From JAVBSN01 sp031556525 (GTDB lineage Bacteria; Bacillota; Clostridia; Lachnospirales; Lachnospiraceae), in the NCBI GenBank assembly GCA_031556525.1, contig JAVBSS010000002.1, forward strand, positions 165,216 through 229,215: DNA of 64,000 nucleotides, given 5' to 3'. The notes under the pieces are model-generated. The model made no database searches and was not told the origin of the DNA. It saw nothing but the letters and a program-made list of their open reading frames with translations. A program made the translations under genes and the position numbers. Position 1 is the stretch's first letter. Each line of letters begins with the position of its first letter. Positions 8,570 to 17,663 of this stretch are shown here, piece by piece.

Positions 8570-9322
8570 ATGGTAGATTTTGTAGGAGCAGGTTCAGGAG
8601 CAGTTGATTTAATTACAGTAAGAGGAGTGAGATTATTAGAGAGTGCAGATATTATTATATATGCAGGCTCATTAGTTAATCCCAAGCTTCTTGAATATGC
8701 ATCTGAAAACTGCAAAATATATAATAGTGCAACAATGAATCTGGAAGAAGTAATGACAGTTATGATAGATGGTCATGCTAAGGACAAAAATATTGTACGT
8801 CTTCATACAGGTGATCCTAGTCTCTATGGTGCAATAAAAGAGCAGATGGATATACTAGATAAGGAAAATATTCCATATCAAGTATGCCCAGGAGTAAGCA
8901 GTTTTTGTGGTGCGGCTGCTGCCCTTAAAACAGAATATACATTACCAGGAGTATCTCAGACTGTAATTATTACAAGAATGGAAGGACGCACTGAAGTTCC
9001 AGAAATGGAGAAACTAAGAAGTCTAGCAACTCATGGAAGTACAATGGTATTATTTTTAAGTACAGGTTTATTAGAAGAAGCTAAGGCAGAGTTATTACAA
9101 GGCAACTATAGTGAAGAAACACCTTGTGCAATTGTATATAAGGCAACATGGGAGGATGAGAAGATTGTAAGAGGTAAGCTAAAGGATTTACCAAGTCTTG
9201 CAGCAGATAATAATATTCGTAAGACTGCTTTAATTGTAATTGGCGATGTATTAGATTCAGATTATGAATTATCAAAATTATATGATGCACAGTTTACTAC
9301 AGAATTTAGAGAAGGCAAATAA
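8570..9322 (+). CDS. cbiF: Cobalt-precorrin-4 C11-methyltransferase CbiF
   Basis: A 250-aa SAM-dependent tetrapyrrole methylase: VDFVGAGSGAVDLITVRG at the N-terminus, HTGDPSLYGAIKEQ in the middle, and CPGVSSFCGAAAAL and QTVIITRMEGRTEVPE further on, all diagnostic of CbiF/CobM. It adds the C11 methyl group. The start follows AGAGGT. Located between cbiD and cbiG, a common order in clostridia. Confidence 0.93.
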   Translation: MVDFVGAGSGAVDLITVRGVRLLESADIIIYAGSLVNPKLLEYASENCKIYNSATMNLEEVMTVMIDGHAKDKNIVRLHTGDPSLYGAIKEQMDILDKENIPYQVCPGVSSFCGAAAALKTEYTLPGVSQTVIITRMEGRTEVPEMEKLRSLATHGSTMVLFLSTGLLEEAKAELLQGNYSEETPCAIVYKATWEDEKIVRGKLKDLPSLAADNNIRKTALIVIGDVLDSDYELSKLYDAQFTTEFREGK

Positions 9323-9330
9323 GGTTAAGG

Positions 9331-10383
9331 ATGACGCATATGAACATAGCTATTATTTCATTTACTGGGAGTGGAGCAGAATTAAATAGAGAGTTAAATG
9401 TTAAACTTAGAGAAGATTGTATAGATACGAATAGCTATGGCTTTTATAAATATCCTTACAAAGACTTAGAAGAGTTTAATGATTTAGGACAATTAGTAAG
9501 CAGTATTTTTAATAAATATGATGCCATAATATATATTAGTGCGACAGGAATTGCAGTAAGAAGTATAGCACCATTTCTTGTAGGAAAAGATGTAGACCCA
9601 GCAATTCTTGTTATAGATGATTGTGGACAGTATGTAATATCCTTGCTATCAGGTCATATAGGTGGAGCAAATGAGTTAAGTATTAAAATTGCTCATATGA
9701 TAGAAGCACAGCCAATAATAACAACAGCAACAGATAATAATAATAGATTTGCAGTAGATGTATTTGCAAAAGAAAATAATCTGTATATTTCAGATTTGAA
9801 ATCAGCAAAACAAGTATCAGCAAGATTATTAAATAATGAACCAGTAGGATATATTAGCGAGTTTGATTATAAGGATGATAACCTTAAGAATCTAGTGCCT
9901 ATTAGTAGAGATATGGATAGTATACCTGAGTGTGGAGTAGTTATAGGCGACAATATAGGAAGTCTATTTTCTATTACATGCAGGCTTTTACCAAAGGATA
10001 TAGTTGTAGGAATAGGTTGCAAGAAGGGCAAGTCTAGTATAGACATTGAAGAATTTTTAAAAGAGGTATTAGAAGCAAATAATCTTGATATAAATAGAAT
10101 TAATCTAATAGCATCTATAGATAAGAAAAAAGACGAAGTTGGAATACAAGAAACAGCAAATAAATTAGATGTTCCATTTATTACATTTTCATCAGAAGAA
10201 TTAGAACAAGTTGAAGGAGATTTTAGTACCTCACAATTTGTTATGGCAACAGTAGGTGTAGATAATGTATGTGAACGCGCTGCAATATTAGGAAGTAAGA
10301 GCAACAAATTACTAGTTAAAAAGCAAGCTAGGGAAGGCATTACAATAGCTGTTGCAAGGAAGGAAAATGATATACATTATTGA
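9331..10383 (+). CDS. cbiG: Cobalt-precorrin-5A hydrolase CbiG
   Basis: A 350-aa enzyme that opens the delta-lactone of cobalt-precorrin-5A and releases acetaldehyde. N-terminal part with YISATGIAVRSIAPFL and LLSGHIGGANELS; C-terminal domain with VVGIGCKKGKS and FSSEELEQVEG. ATG 9331 follows a weak AAGG; ATG 9340 is an alternative. The last few codons (Asn-Asp-Ile-His-Tyr-stop) lie inside the edge of the large palindrome that follows, so the C-terminus may have been reshaped by that element. Confidence 0.93.
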   Translation: MTHMNIAIISFTGSGAELNRELNVKLREDCIDTNSYGFYKYPYKDLEEFNDLGQLVSSIFNKYDAIIYISATGIAVRSIAPFLVGKDVDPAILVIDDCGQYVISLLSGHIGGANELSIKIAHMIEAQPIITTATDNNNRFAVDVFAKENNLYISDLKSAKQVSARLLNNEPVGYISEFDYKDDNLKNLVPISRDMDSIPECGVVIGDNIGSLFSITCRLLPKDIVVGIGCKKGKSSIDIEEFLKEVLEANNLDINRINLIASIDKKKDEVGIQETANKLDVPFITFSSEELEQVEGDFSTSQFVMATVGVDNVCERAAILGSKSNKLLVKKQAREGITIAVARKENDIHY

Positions 10384-10970
10384 ACATATATAATTACTAT
10401 ATTATATACTACTATTATCTTTAACGGCTTCGACTTTCTATACTTTATATAAGTTTAATTTTGCTTTCTTTGATTGCAGGCACACGAAAACGCAAAACTC
10501 GTGTAAACCTTTAATCTATTATGATTGTTGTTAACATACATGAATTGATATATAAATAATAATGTATTTTTAAAGCAAAACTATTTGCAGACTTTCTAAC
10601 ATACTTGCCTAAATTTATTTTAGGATTAACACACCGCTGGAAACCTGTGTGAGCAAGCTGTATAGAAAATTTGAATACACTTGAAGCGAGTTGTTGGAAG
10701 CGGTGTGAAATCAAAAATCATAAAATAAATTTATCGCAAGTATGGAAAGTCGAAACCGTTTTGCGAAAATATATTATTATTTATATATAGCTACACAATA
10801 AAACAACAATCATATAGATTATAAGGTTACACTCAGACAGTTGCTCGGTGCCTGCTTTAAAATCAAAATCAAACTTATTAAAGTATCACAAAAGTCTGTA
10901 GATTGTTAAAGATTAATAGTAGTATACACTATATGTTATTTATATATATGTTTAATATTGTATACATTAA
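10368..10970. repeat. ~600-bp imperfect palindrome filling the cbiG-cbiH gap
   Basis: The gap is self-complementary almost end to end, with the centre near 10668. Matching arm pieces read by eye: TATACTACTATTATCTTTAA (10405-10424) against the complement of 10906-10926; CTTCGACTTTC (10428-10438) against 10882-10892; GCAGGCAC (10476-10483) against 10848-10855; AATCTATTATGATTGTTGTT (10513-10532) against 10803-10821 with one base missing; TATATAAATAATAATGTATT (10550-10569) against 10771-10790; CATACTTGC (10600-10608) against 10736-10744; CACACCGCT (10630-10638) against 10699-10707. The ends run into the last codons of cbiG and to the ribosome site of cbiH. It holds no convincing gene. Foldback element, MITE-like insertion or giant RNA hairpin are the options. 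Confidence 0.88.
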
Positions 10971-10983
10971 CAAGGAGGAAAGT

Positions 10984-11712
10984 ATGTTAAACATCGTAGG
11001 TTTCGGACCAGGCGGATATGAGTATATGACAAACGAGGCTGTTAAGGCTTTAGAGGAAAGTGATTTAATTATTGGCTATACCACATATACAGACCTTATT
11101 AAACCTTATTTTCCGGACAAGGAATATATGCAAACTCCAATGATGAAAGAGGTTGATAGGTGTAAGATAGCTATAGAAGAAAGTGCTAATAAACATGTAT
11201 CCCTTGTTTGCAGTGGAGATAGTGGTATTTATGGAATGGCTAGTCTAGTGTATGAACTTATGGAAGACAAGCCAGAAGATATTAGCAAAGTAAATGTAAT
11301 AGCAGGAGTAACGGCAGCGGCTAGTGGTGGCTCAGTTCTTGGAGCACCTTTATCTCATGATTTTATGACAGTAAGTCTAAGTGATTTATTAACTCCAATT
11401 GAACTAATTAAACAAAGAATACAGGCTGGTGCAATGGGTGATATGGTTATATGTATATATAATCCATCTAGTAAGAAACGTTCAGATTATCTTAGAATGG
11501 CATGTGACATAGTATTAGAATATAGAACAGAGTCTACAGTATGCGGATATGTAAGAAATATTGGTAGAGTAGATGAAGAAGCATATGTAACTACGCTAGG
11601 TGAGCTAAGAAACACTCAGGTAGATATGTTTACAACAGTGTATATAGGAAATAGTAAGACAAAGAATATTAATGGTAAAATGGTAACTCCAAGAGGATAT
11701 AGAGATGTATAA
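10984..11712 (+). CDS. cbiH: Cobalt-precorrin-3 C17-methyltransferase CbiH
   Basis: A 242-aa tetrapyrrole methylase (ring contraction and C17 methylation). Diagnostic parts are NIVGFGPGGYEYMTNEA at the N-terminus, CSGDSGIYGMASLV, VTAAASGGSVLGAPLSHDF and the IYNPSSKKRSDYL stretch. The start is fixed by AAGGAGGAAAGT directly ahead of ATG 10984; upstream in-frame ATGs lie in the palindrome. First gene after the palindrome; overlaps cbiJ by 8 nt. Confidence 0.93.
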   Translation: MLNIVGFGPGGYEYMTNEAVKALEESDLIIGYTTYTDLIKPYFPDKEYMQTPMMKEVDRCKIAIEESANKHVSLVCSGDSGIYGMASLVYELMEDKPEDISKVNVIAGVTAAASGGSVLGAPLSHDFMTVSLSDLLTPIELIKQRIQAGAMGDMVICIYNPSSKKRSDYLRMACDIVLEYRTESTVCGYVRNIGRVDEEAYVTTLGELRNTQVDMFTTVYIGNSKTKNINGKMVTPRGYRDV

Positions 11713-12484
11713 GAAGGTTATACTTTTTGCTGGAACAACTGAAGGACGTATTATATATGAGTATCTACATGAAAATGACATACCTGCAATTGTATGTGTT
11801 ACAACTGATTATGGGAAAAGCTTATTAGAGGCAGATAATAATATTAAAATACTAACTAAACCTATGTCTAGAGAAGATATGGAAGATATTATAATCAAGG
11901 AATCTCCAAGTCTTGTTATAGATGCAACTCATCCTTATGCAAAGATTGCAACAGAAAATATTATAGAAGCTTGTAATAATAGGGAGACTAAATATATAAG
12001 AGTTGTTAGGGAAAGAATTAATATTGATACTTTAAATATCGAAGATAGCTCTTATGTAAGGGTAGCAAATATGGAAGAGGCTATTTCTTATTTAGAAAAT
12101 ACTATTGGAAATATTCTAGCAACTACAGGAAGTAAAGAATTAGAATTAATGAAAAAGTTATCTGGATATCAAGATAGAGTATATGCAAGAATACTTCCAA
12201 GTGAAGAAATGATTAATAAATGTAGAGAAATAGGTTTTGATGAAGCTCATATTATTTCACTTAAGGGGCCATTTTCAGAGGAAGAAAATTATTCTATGAT
12301 TAAGGAATTTAATACGAAATATTTACTTACCAAAGAATCAGGACAAGTAGGTGGGTTTGCTGAGAAGCTTATGGCAGTAAATAGAGCAGGAATTAGGGCA
12401 GTTATTATTGATAGACCAGTTGATGAAGAAGGATACACTATAGAGCAAGTACGAGATATGTTAGGAAGAGGTCAGTATGAGTAG
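11705..12484 (+). CDS. cbiJ: Cobalt-precorrin-6A reductase CbiJ
   Basis: A 259-aa NAD(P)H-dependent reductase of the CbiJ/CobK family. N-terminal ILFAGTTEGRIIYEYL nucleotide-binding loop, DATHPYAKIATENI in the middle, and YLLTKESGQVGGFAEK near the C-terminus match the family. The product goes to CbiE/CbiT, encoded next. It overlaps cbiH (8 nt) and cbiET (8 nt), indicating translational coupling. Confidence 0.92.
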   Translation: MYKKVILFAGTTEGRIIYEYLHENDIPAIVCVTTDYGKSLLEADNNIKILTKPMSREDMEDIIIKESPSLVIDATHPYAKIATENIIEACNNRETKYIRVVRERINIDTLNIEDSSYVRVANMEEAISYLENTIGNILATTGSKELELMKKLSGYQDRVYARILPSEEMINKCREIGFDEAHIISLKGPFSEEENYSMIKEFNTKYLLTKESGQVGGFAEKLMAVNRAGIRAVIIDRPVDEEGYTIEQVRDMLGRGQYE

Positions 12485-13715
12485 ACAAAGAATTAGCATA
12501 GTAGGAATAGGTATGGGTACAGTACATACTATTACAAAGGGTGTAGCAGATATACTAGATAATGCTAACCTAGTAATAGGTGCTAGAAGAATGATAGAAA
12601 GTTATGGGGAGCTACCTAATAGTAATGCTAGAACAGTAATCGAATATAGTCCTGAAAAAGTGATTGATATTATTAGAGATAGTAATGACTCTGAAATAGC
12701 AATATTAATGTCAGGAGACAGTGGCTTTTATAGTGGCACAAAGAAGTTGTTAGAACAACTAGAAGTTTACATAAAGCAAGCTGGTGACAAAGAGATTAGT
12801 TTGCATGTTGAGGCAGGTATTTCTTCTATAGCTTATTTTGCATCGCGTATTCATATGTCTTGGGAGGATGCAAAGATAATTAGTATTCATGGAAAAGGTG
12901 CTAATTATATACCAGCAATACTTAGGAATAAGAAAACATTTATACTTACAGAAGGTAAAGTAGAAGATATATGTAATGAATTAGTTAATGCAGGACTTGG
13001 AAAGGCAACAGCTTATATAGGTAGCAGGCTTTCTTATTCTGATGAAGATATATGGACAGGAAAAGTAGAGGATTATAGTAGTAACAATGATGCTTCACTA
13101 TCAGTAATAATGATTGTTAATGAATCAGTTTCACGTACAGCTACAACAGGAATAGAAGAGGATAGATTTGTTAGGGGAAAAGTGCCAATGACAAAGAGTG
13201 AAGTTAGAGCAGTTGTAATGAGTAAGTTAGCTATTAATTTAGAAGATATAATATATGACATTGGTGCTGGAACAGGTTCTGTATCGGTAGAGATGGCAAT
13301 TGCTGCCGAGAGAGGAAAAGTATATGCAGTAGAATGTAATCCGGAAGGAATAGATTTAATAAAGGAAAACAGTAAAAGATTTGGCTGTAACAATATCAGT
13401 GTTATAGAGGGAATGGCACCAGAAATAATTAAGGACTTGCCTGTACCAGATGTTGTATTTATTGGAGGAAGCAAGGGTAATCTGACTAGTATATTGCAAG
13501 TGATAATAGATAAGAGTAATAGAGTAAGAGTTGTTATATGTGCAGTAACTATGGAGACTATGTGGGAAGCATTTAAATGTATGAAGGACATGGGATTTAC
13601 TAATGTTGATGCTAGTCAAATAAATATTTCTAAGATTAATCCAGTAGGAGATTATCATATGTTTAAGGCAGAGAATCCTATATTTATTATTGCTGGGGAC
13701 TATATTAAAGAATAA
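12477..13715 (+). CDS. cbiET: Fused cobalt-precorrin-7 C5-methyltransferase / C15-methyltransferase-decarboxylase CbiET
   Basis: A 412-aa fusion. Residues ~1-210 are the CbiE tetrapyrrole methylase (SIVGIGMGTVHTITKGV, MSGDSGFYSG, EAGISSIAYFASR). Residues ~225-412 are the CbiT Rossmann methyltransferase with the SAM loop DIGAGTGSVSVEMA and acidic residue in VYAVECNPEG. Together they methylate C5 and C15 and decarboxylate the acetate side chain. The fused form corresponds to CobL of the aerobic pathway. A 106-nt gap to cbiA shows no terminator. Confidence 0.93.
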   Translation: MSRQRISIVGIGMGTVHTITKGVADILDNANLVIGARRMIESYGELPNSNARTVIEYSPEKVIDIIRDSNDSEIAILMSGDSGFYSGTKKLLEQLEVYIKQAGDKEISLHVEAGISSIAYFASRIHMSWEDAKIISIHGKGANYIPAILRNKKTFILTEGKVEDICNELVNAGLGKATAYIGSRLSYSDEDIWTGKVEDYSSNNDASLSVIMIVNESVSRTATTGIEEDRFVRGKVPMTKSEVRAVVMSKLAINLEDIIYDIGAGTGSVSVEMAIAAERGKVYAVECNPEGIDLIKENSKRFGCNNISVIEGMAPEIIKDLPVPDVVFIGGSKGNLTSILQVIIDKSNRVRVVICAVTMETMWEAFKCMKDMGFTNVDASQINISKINPVGDYHMFKAENPIFIIAGDYIKE

Positions 13716-13821
13716 TGAAATATTACTATAAGAAAAATAATTTGTTATTTCAATAAGCTAGACAGTTATTATTGAGAATGTACATTATGTTAACTAACAG
13801 AGTGACGAGAAAGGAAAAGTC

Positions 13822-15183
13822 ATGGGAGAACCTAGAATACTAATTGCAGGAACAGGAAGTGGATGCGGGAAGACTACAATTACATGTGGAATATTATATG
13901 GATTAATGAAACAAGGATTATCTCCTATTGCTTATAAATGTGGGCCAGATTATATTGACCCAATGTTTCATAGTAAGGTTCTTGGAATAGATACTGGAAA
14001 CTTAGATAGCTTTTTTACAGATGAAGATACACTATGTGGATTGTTACATAATAAGAATGGTGATATAGCTGTAATAGAAGGAGTTATGGGCTATTATGAT
14101 GGAATTGGTTTTACTGATAAAGGTAGCAGTAGTCACATTGCTAGCATAACGAAGACACCAGTTGTTCTTGTAATAAATGCAAAAGGAATGAGTAGATCAA
14201 TATTAGCAGTATTGCAAGGATTTATTAATGGAGAAGATAGTAGACAAATACAAGGTGTAATATTTAATAACTTATCCCATATGCTATATCCAAAGGTAAA
14301 AGAGGAAGCAAGCAAGTTAGGTGTTCATGTATTAGGATATGTTCCCTATGTAAGAGAGGCTGTATTAGAAAGTAGACATTTAGGTCTTATAACGGCAAAT
14401 GAGGTTGTAGATTTTAGAGAAAAGATAGAAGCATTTTATGAAATAGTAAAAGATACTATTGATTGGAATGGGCTTATAGAGTTAGCAAACAATGCTCCAA
14501 GTATAGAAGCTAAGTTAAACATACCTACAGATTTTCCTTATAAGGGAGTGAAAGTGGGAGTAGCAAGAGATAATGCATTTTGCTTTATATACAAGGATAA
14601 TATAGAGTTGTTAGAGAAGTTAGGTTGTACTATTAAGTATTTTAGTCCTCTAGAAGATAAGGAATTACCTAAAGATATAGATGCCATAATATTGCATGGA
14701 GGATATCCAGAAAACCATGGAGAAGCATTATCAAATAACATGAGTATGATTAGTAGCATTAGAGAAGCAATAAGTAATGGCATACCTACTATTGCAGAAT
14801 GTGGTGGTTATATGTACCTGCATAATCAGATGGAATGTTCTGATGGAAATACCTATCCTATGGTTGGAGGAATAGATGGGGAATGTTATAGGACAAATAA
14901 GCTTCAAAGATTTGGTTATATAACTATGGAGGCTAAGGAAGATAGTCTTATATGTGAGCAGGGAGATATATTAAAGGCACATGAATTTCATTATTATGAT
15001 AGCACTAATTTGGGCAACAGTTTTCAAGTTAGCAAAGTAGGTAATGGAACTACTTGGGCAGCAGGTATAGTAAATGAAAATATGTATGCAGGATATCCAC
15101 ATATATATTTTTATGGAAATATGAAATCAGCATATAGATTCTTAGATGCAGCGAAGGAATATAGGAAGAGAAACAATGGATAA
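13822..15183 (+). CDS. cbiA: Cobyrinate a,c-diamide synthase CbiA
   Basis: A 453-aa glutamine-dependent ligase amidating the a and c carboxylates. The N-terminal dethiobiotin-synthetase-like domain has P-loop GTGSGCGKTT and YKCGPDYIDPMFH. The C-terminal class I glutaminase-like domain has the Cys in AECGGYMYL and the His in AHEFHYYD. The ATG follows GAAAGGAAAAG. Overlaps cobT by 8 nt. Confidence 0.94.
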   Translation: MGEPRILIAGTGSGCGKTTITCGILYGLMKQGLSPIAYKCGPDYIDPMFHSKVLGIDTGNLDSFFTDEDTLCGLLHNKNGDIAVIEGVMGYYDGIGFTDKGSSSHIASITKTPVVLVINAKGMSRSILAVLQGFINGEDSRQIQGVIFNNLSHMLYPKVKEEASKLGVHVLGYVPYVREAVLESRHLGLITANEVVDFREKIEAFYEIVKDTIDWNGLIELANNAPSIEAKLNIPTDFPYKGVKVGVARDNAFCFIYKDNIELLEKLGCTIKYFSPLEDKELPKDIDAIILHGGYPENHGEALSNNMSMISSIREAISNGIPTIAECGGYMYLHNQMECSDGNTYPMVGGIDGECYRTNKLQRFGYITMEAKEDSLICEQGDILKAHEFHYYDSTNLGNSFQVSKVGNGTTWAAGIVNENMYAGYPHIYFYGNMKSAYRFLDAAKEYRKRNNG

Positions 15184-16255
15184 AAGTTACCTTATAGAAT
15201 ATGTAAATAGAATAAAAGAGCAAGACAAAACTGCTATGAGAAATAGCCGAACACACTGGAATAGTATAGCAAAGCCTTTATATGGATTAGGTCTAATGGA
15301 AGAGCTAGTTGTAGATATAGCAGGAGTGCAAGGCACAAGCAAGGTATGTGTAGATAGAAAAGCAGTTATAGTTATGTGTGCGGATAATGGTATTGTTGAA
15401 GAAGGAGTTGCACAAAGTGATTATAGTGTAACCACAGCAGTAGCTAAGAATATGGCAACAGGTCTTGCTAGTATTAATCATATGGCAGAGTATACTCATG
15501 CAGATACATTTACAGTTGATATAGGAATGAAAGATGATATTACAGTTCCTAATCTAATTATTAAGAAGAAGGTAAATGGAACAAAGAACTTTCTACAAGA
15601 ACTAGCTATGAGTGAAGATGTTATGATATCTGCCGTTGTTTCAGGTATTGAAATGGTAGAAGAGTTATGTAAACAAGGATACAACCTTATTACTGTTGGT
15701 GAAATGGGAATTGGAAATACTACTACTAGCAGTGCAATAGCTTCTGTTTTATTAGATGTGCCAGTGGAAGAAGTAACAGGCAGAGGTGCAGGACTTGATA
15801 ACGAGGGATTGATTAGAAAGATAGAAGTTATTAAACAAGCAATAGATAAATATAAGCTAGACAAAGAGGATACATTTAAGGTAGTGCAAACAGTAGGCGG
15901 ATTAGATATATGCGGAATTATGGGAGTATATATTGGAGGAGCAGTACACGGTATTCCAGTAGTAATGGATGGATTAATTACAGGGGTAGCAGCTCTAGCA
16001 GTTAGTAGCATATTTCCTAGAGTAAAAGAGTACATATTGCCATCTCATTTAGGCAAAGAACCAGCTATGAAATATATTATGGATGAACTAGATAAGAAGC
16101 CTATAATTTGTGGAGAATTGGCTCTAGGAGAAGGAACAGGAGGAGTTATGTTATTTCCTCTAATAGATATGGCAATGAAGGTCTATAATGAAAATGTCAA
16201 TTTTGAAGAGTTAAATATAGATAGTTATGAGGATTATGTAGGAAAGGAATCATAA
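15176..16255 (+). CDS. cobT: Nicotinate-nucleotide:base phosphoribosyltransferase CobT
   Basis: A 359-aa enzyme that activates the lower-ligand base to its alpha-ribotide. Conserved parts: MCADNGIVEEGVAQS, TVGEMGIGNTTTSSA, VTGRGAGLD, and LALGEGTGGVML containing the catalytic Glu. The start at 15176 follows AGGAAG; further upstream in-frame ATG codons lie within cbiA. Which base is used cannot be told: no bluB or bza genes are in the window. Confidence 0.94.
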   Translation: MDKSYLIEYVNRIKEQDKTAMRNSRTHWNSIAKPLYGLGLMEELVVDIAGVQGTSKVCVDRKAVIVMCADNGIVEEGVAQSDYSVTTAVAKNMATGLASINHMAEYTHADTFTVDIGMKDDITVPNLIIKKKVNGTKNFLQELAMSEDVMISAVVSGIEMVEELCKQGYNLITVGEMGIGNTTTSSAIASVLLDVPVEEVTGRGAGLDNEGLIRKIEVIKQAIDKYKLDKEDTFKVVQTVGGLDICGIMGVYIGGAVHGIPVVMDGLITGVAALAVSSIFPRVKEYILPSHLGKEPAMKYIMDELDKKPIICGELALGEGTGGVMLFPLIDMAMKVYNENVNFEELNIDSYEDYVGKES

Positions 16256-16256
16256 G

Positions 16257-16805
16257 ATGCTAATAGTAGTCACTGGAGGAAGTGGAAGTGGAAAATCTGA
16301 ATATGCAGAGAATATAGCTGTGGGTTATAAGTCTAATAAATCTATGTACTATATTGCCACAATGAAAACCTTTGGTGATGAAGATGTTTTAAGAGTGGAG
16401 CGTCATAAAAAGCTTAGAAATGGTAAAGGCTTCATAACCATTGAACAGCCTATTAATATAGATGAGGTAAATGCAATCGAGGGAAGCACTGTATTATTAG
16501 AATGTATGTCTAACTTATTAGCAAATGAAATGTTTACACCTAACAATAATATAGGTTTAAATGAAGAACAAATATCCGAGAAAATAATAAATGGTATAGA
16601 AGATTTGTATTTTAAATGTGAGCATTTAATATTAGTAACTAATGAAGTGTTTTCGGATGGAAATTCATATGATGAATATACTATGAAATACATTAATCAA
16701 TTAGGCTTTATAAATAGAGAGTTAAGTAAGAAGGCAGATAAAGTATATGAAGTAGTGTATGGTTTACCTATTTGTATATATGAGAAGGAGAAGCAATGTC
16801 AGTAA
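16257..16805 (+). CDS. cobU: Adenosylcobinamide kinase/guanylyltransferase CobU
   Basis: A 182-aa P-loop protein: GGSGSGKSEYAE at residues 7-18, YYIATMKTFGDEDVLRVERH with the His that carries GMP in CobU, and ECMSNLLANE. The C-terminal region departs from classical CobU: it has TNEVFSDGNSYDEYT where TNEVGxGIVP is usual. A second short gene (17664-18041) carries that missing motif. Starts 1 nt after cobT. Confidence 0.88.
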   Translation: MLIVVTGGSGSGKSEYAENIAVGYKSNKSMYYIATMKTFGDEDVLRVERHKKLRNGKGFITIEQPINIDEVNAIEGSTVLLECMSNLLANEMFTPNNNIGLNEEQISEKIINGIEDLYFKCEHLILVTNEVFSDGNSYDEYTMKYINQLGFINRELSKKADKVYEVVYGLPICIYEKEKQCQ

Positions 16806-17560
16806 TAAATTCATGCATAATAGCATTTGCTATGTATTCTAAGATACCTATGCCAAATGTAGAGTGGACATCTAAAAATAAAAAATATATAATATGCTTT
16901 TTTCCTTTTGTAGGTATTGTAATTGGAGCCATAGCCTTTGGGTGGTTTTATATATGCCAGAAGTTTGAAATAGGAAGTATATTATTTTCTACAATAATGG
17001 CTGTAATACCTCTTATAATTACAGGTGGAATTCATATAGATGGCTATATGGATACCATGGATGCACTTCATTCATATAAGGATAGAGAAGAGAAGCTTAA
17101 TATACTAAAAGATCCACATATAGGAGCATTTTCGGTAATAACATTAGTAGGTTATTATTTAATATATGTAGGTTGTTTATCAGAACTTCATAGTGGAAAT
17201 GCTATTAAAGTATTAGCAATAGGTTATATATTGTCGAGAGTATTAAGTGGATTAGGAGTTGTATATTTTCCGGCAGCAAAGAAGAGTGGAATGTTATATG
17301 ATTTCTCATCATCAGCCCACAAAACTGTAGTAAGAGTTGTATTAATAATAATGTTTATAGGTTGCTCAGGATTAATGTTATGGGTAGATTTATACATGGG
17401 ACTAGCAGTAATAGTTGGAAGTATATTAATGTTTATATATTATAGATACAAGTCAGTAAAAGAATTTGGTGGAATTACAGGAGATTTATCAGGTTGGTTT
17501 TTAACAATAGTGGAGCTGGTTAGCGTAATATTAATTATGATAATGGGATTAATTAGATAA
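16796..17560 (+). CDS. cobS: Adenosylcobinamide-GDP ribazoletransferase CobS
   Basis: A 254-aa integral membrane enzyme that joins adenosylcobinamide-GDP to alpha-ribazole. Several hydrophobic helices; the conserved acidic cluster GGIHIDGYMDTMDAL with KDPHIGAF, and the C-terminal GGITGDLSGW motif, are all present. Overlaps cobU by 10 nt. A 103-nt gap without a clear terminator precedes the next gene. Confidence 0.94.
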   Translation: MSVINSCIIAFAMYSKIPMPNVEWTSKNKKYIICFFPFVGIVIGAIAFGWFYICQKFEIGSILFSTIMAVIPLIITGGIHIDGYMDTMDALHSYKDREEKLNILKDPHIGAFSVITLVGYYLIYVGCLSELHSGNAIKVLAIGYILSRVLSGLGVVYFPAAKKSGMLYDFSSSAHKTVVRVVLIIMFIGCSGLMLWVDLYMGLAVIVGSILMFIYYRYKSVKEFGGITGDLSGWFLTIVELVSVILIMIMGLIR

Positions 17561-17663
17561 ATCAAAATTATATAAGGTGTAAAAGACGAAATAGTTAATG
17601 ATAGTAGCTATATGTGTATAGCTTATAAATGTTAAGAAAGTTAGAGATATTTAAGAGGTAGAT

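Noticed and set aside
10511..10714. A 67-codon minus-strand frame inside the cbiG-cbiH gap
   Set aside because: It crosses the arms of the palindrome, has no ribosome site and its sequence is explained by the inverted repeat.
10771..10970. A second B12 riboswitch before cbiH
   Set aside because: No B12 box or riboswitch core; sequence is explained by the palindrome.
13073..16035. Long antisense frames opposite cbiET and cobT (up to ~180 codons)
   Set aside because: They are Ser/Ile/Thr/Pro-rich shadows typical of the complement of A/T-rich coding DNA, with no ribosome sites or domains.
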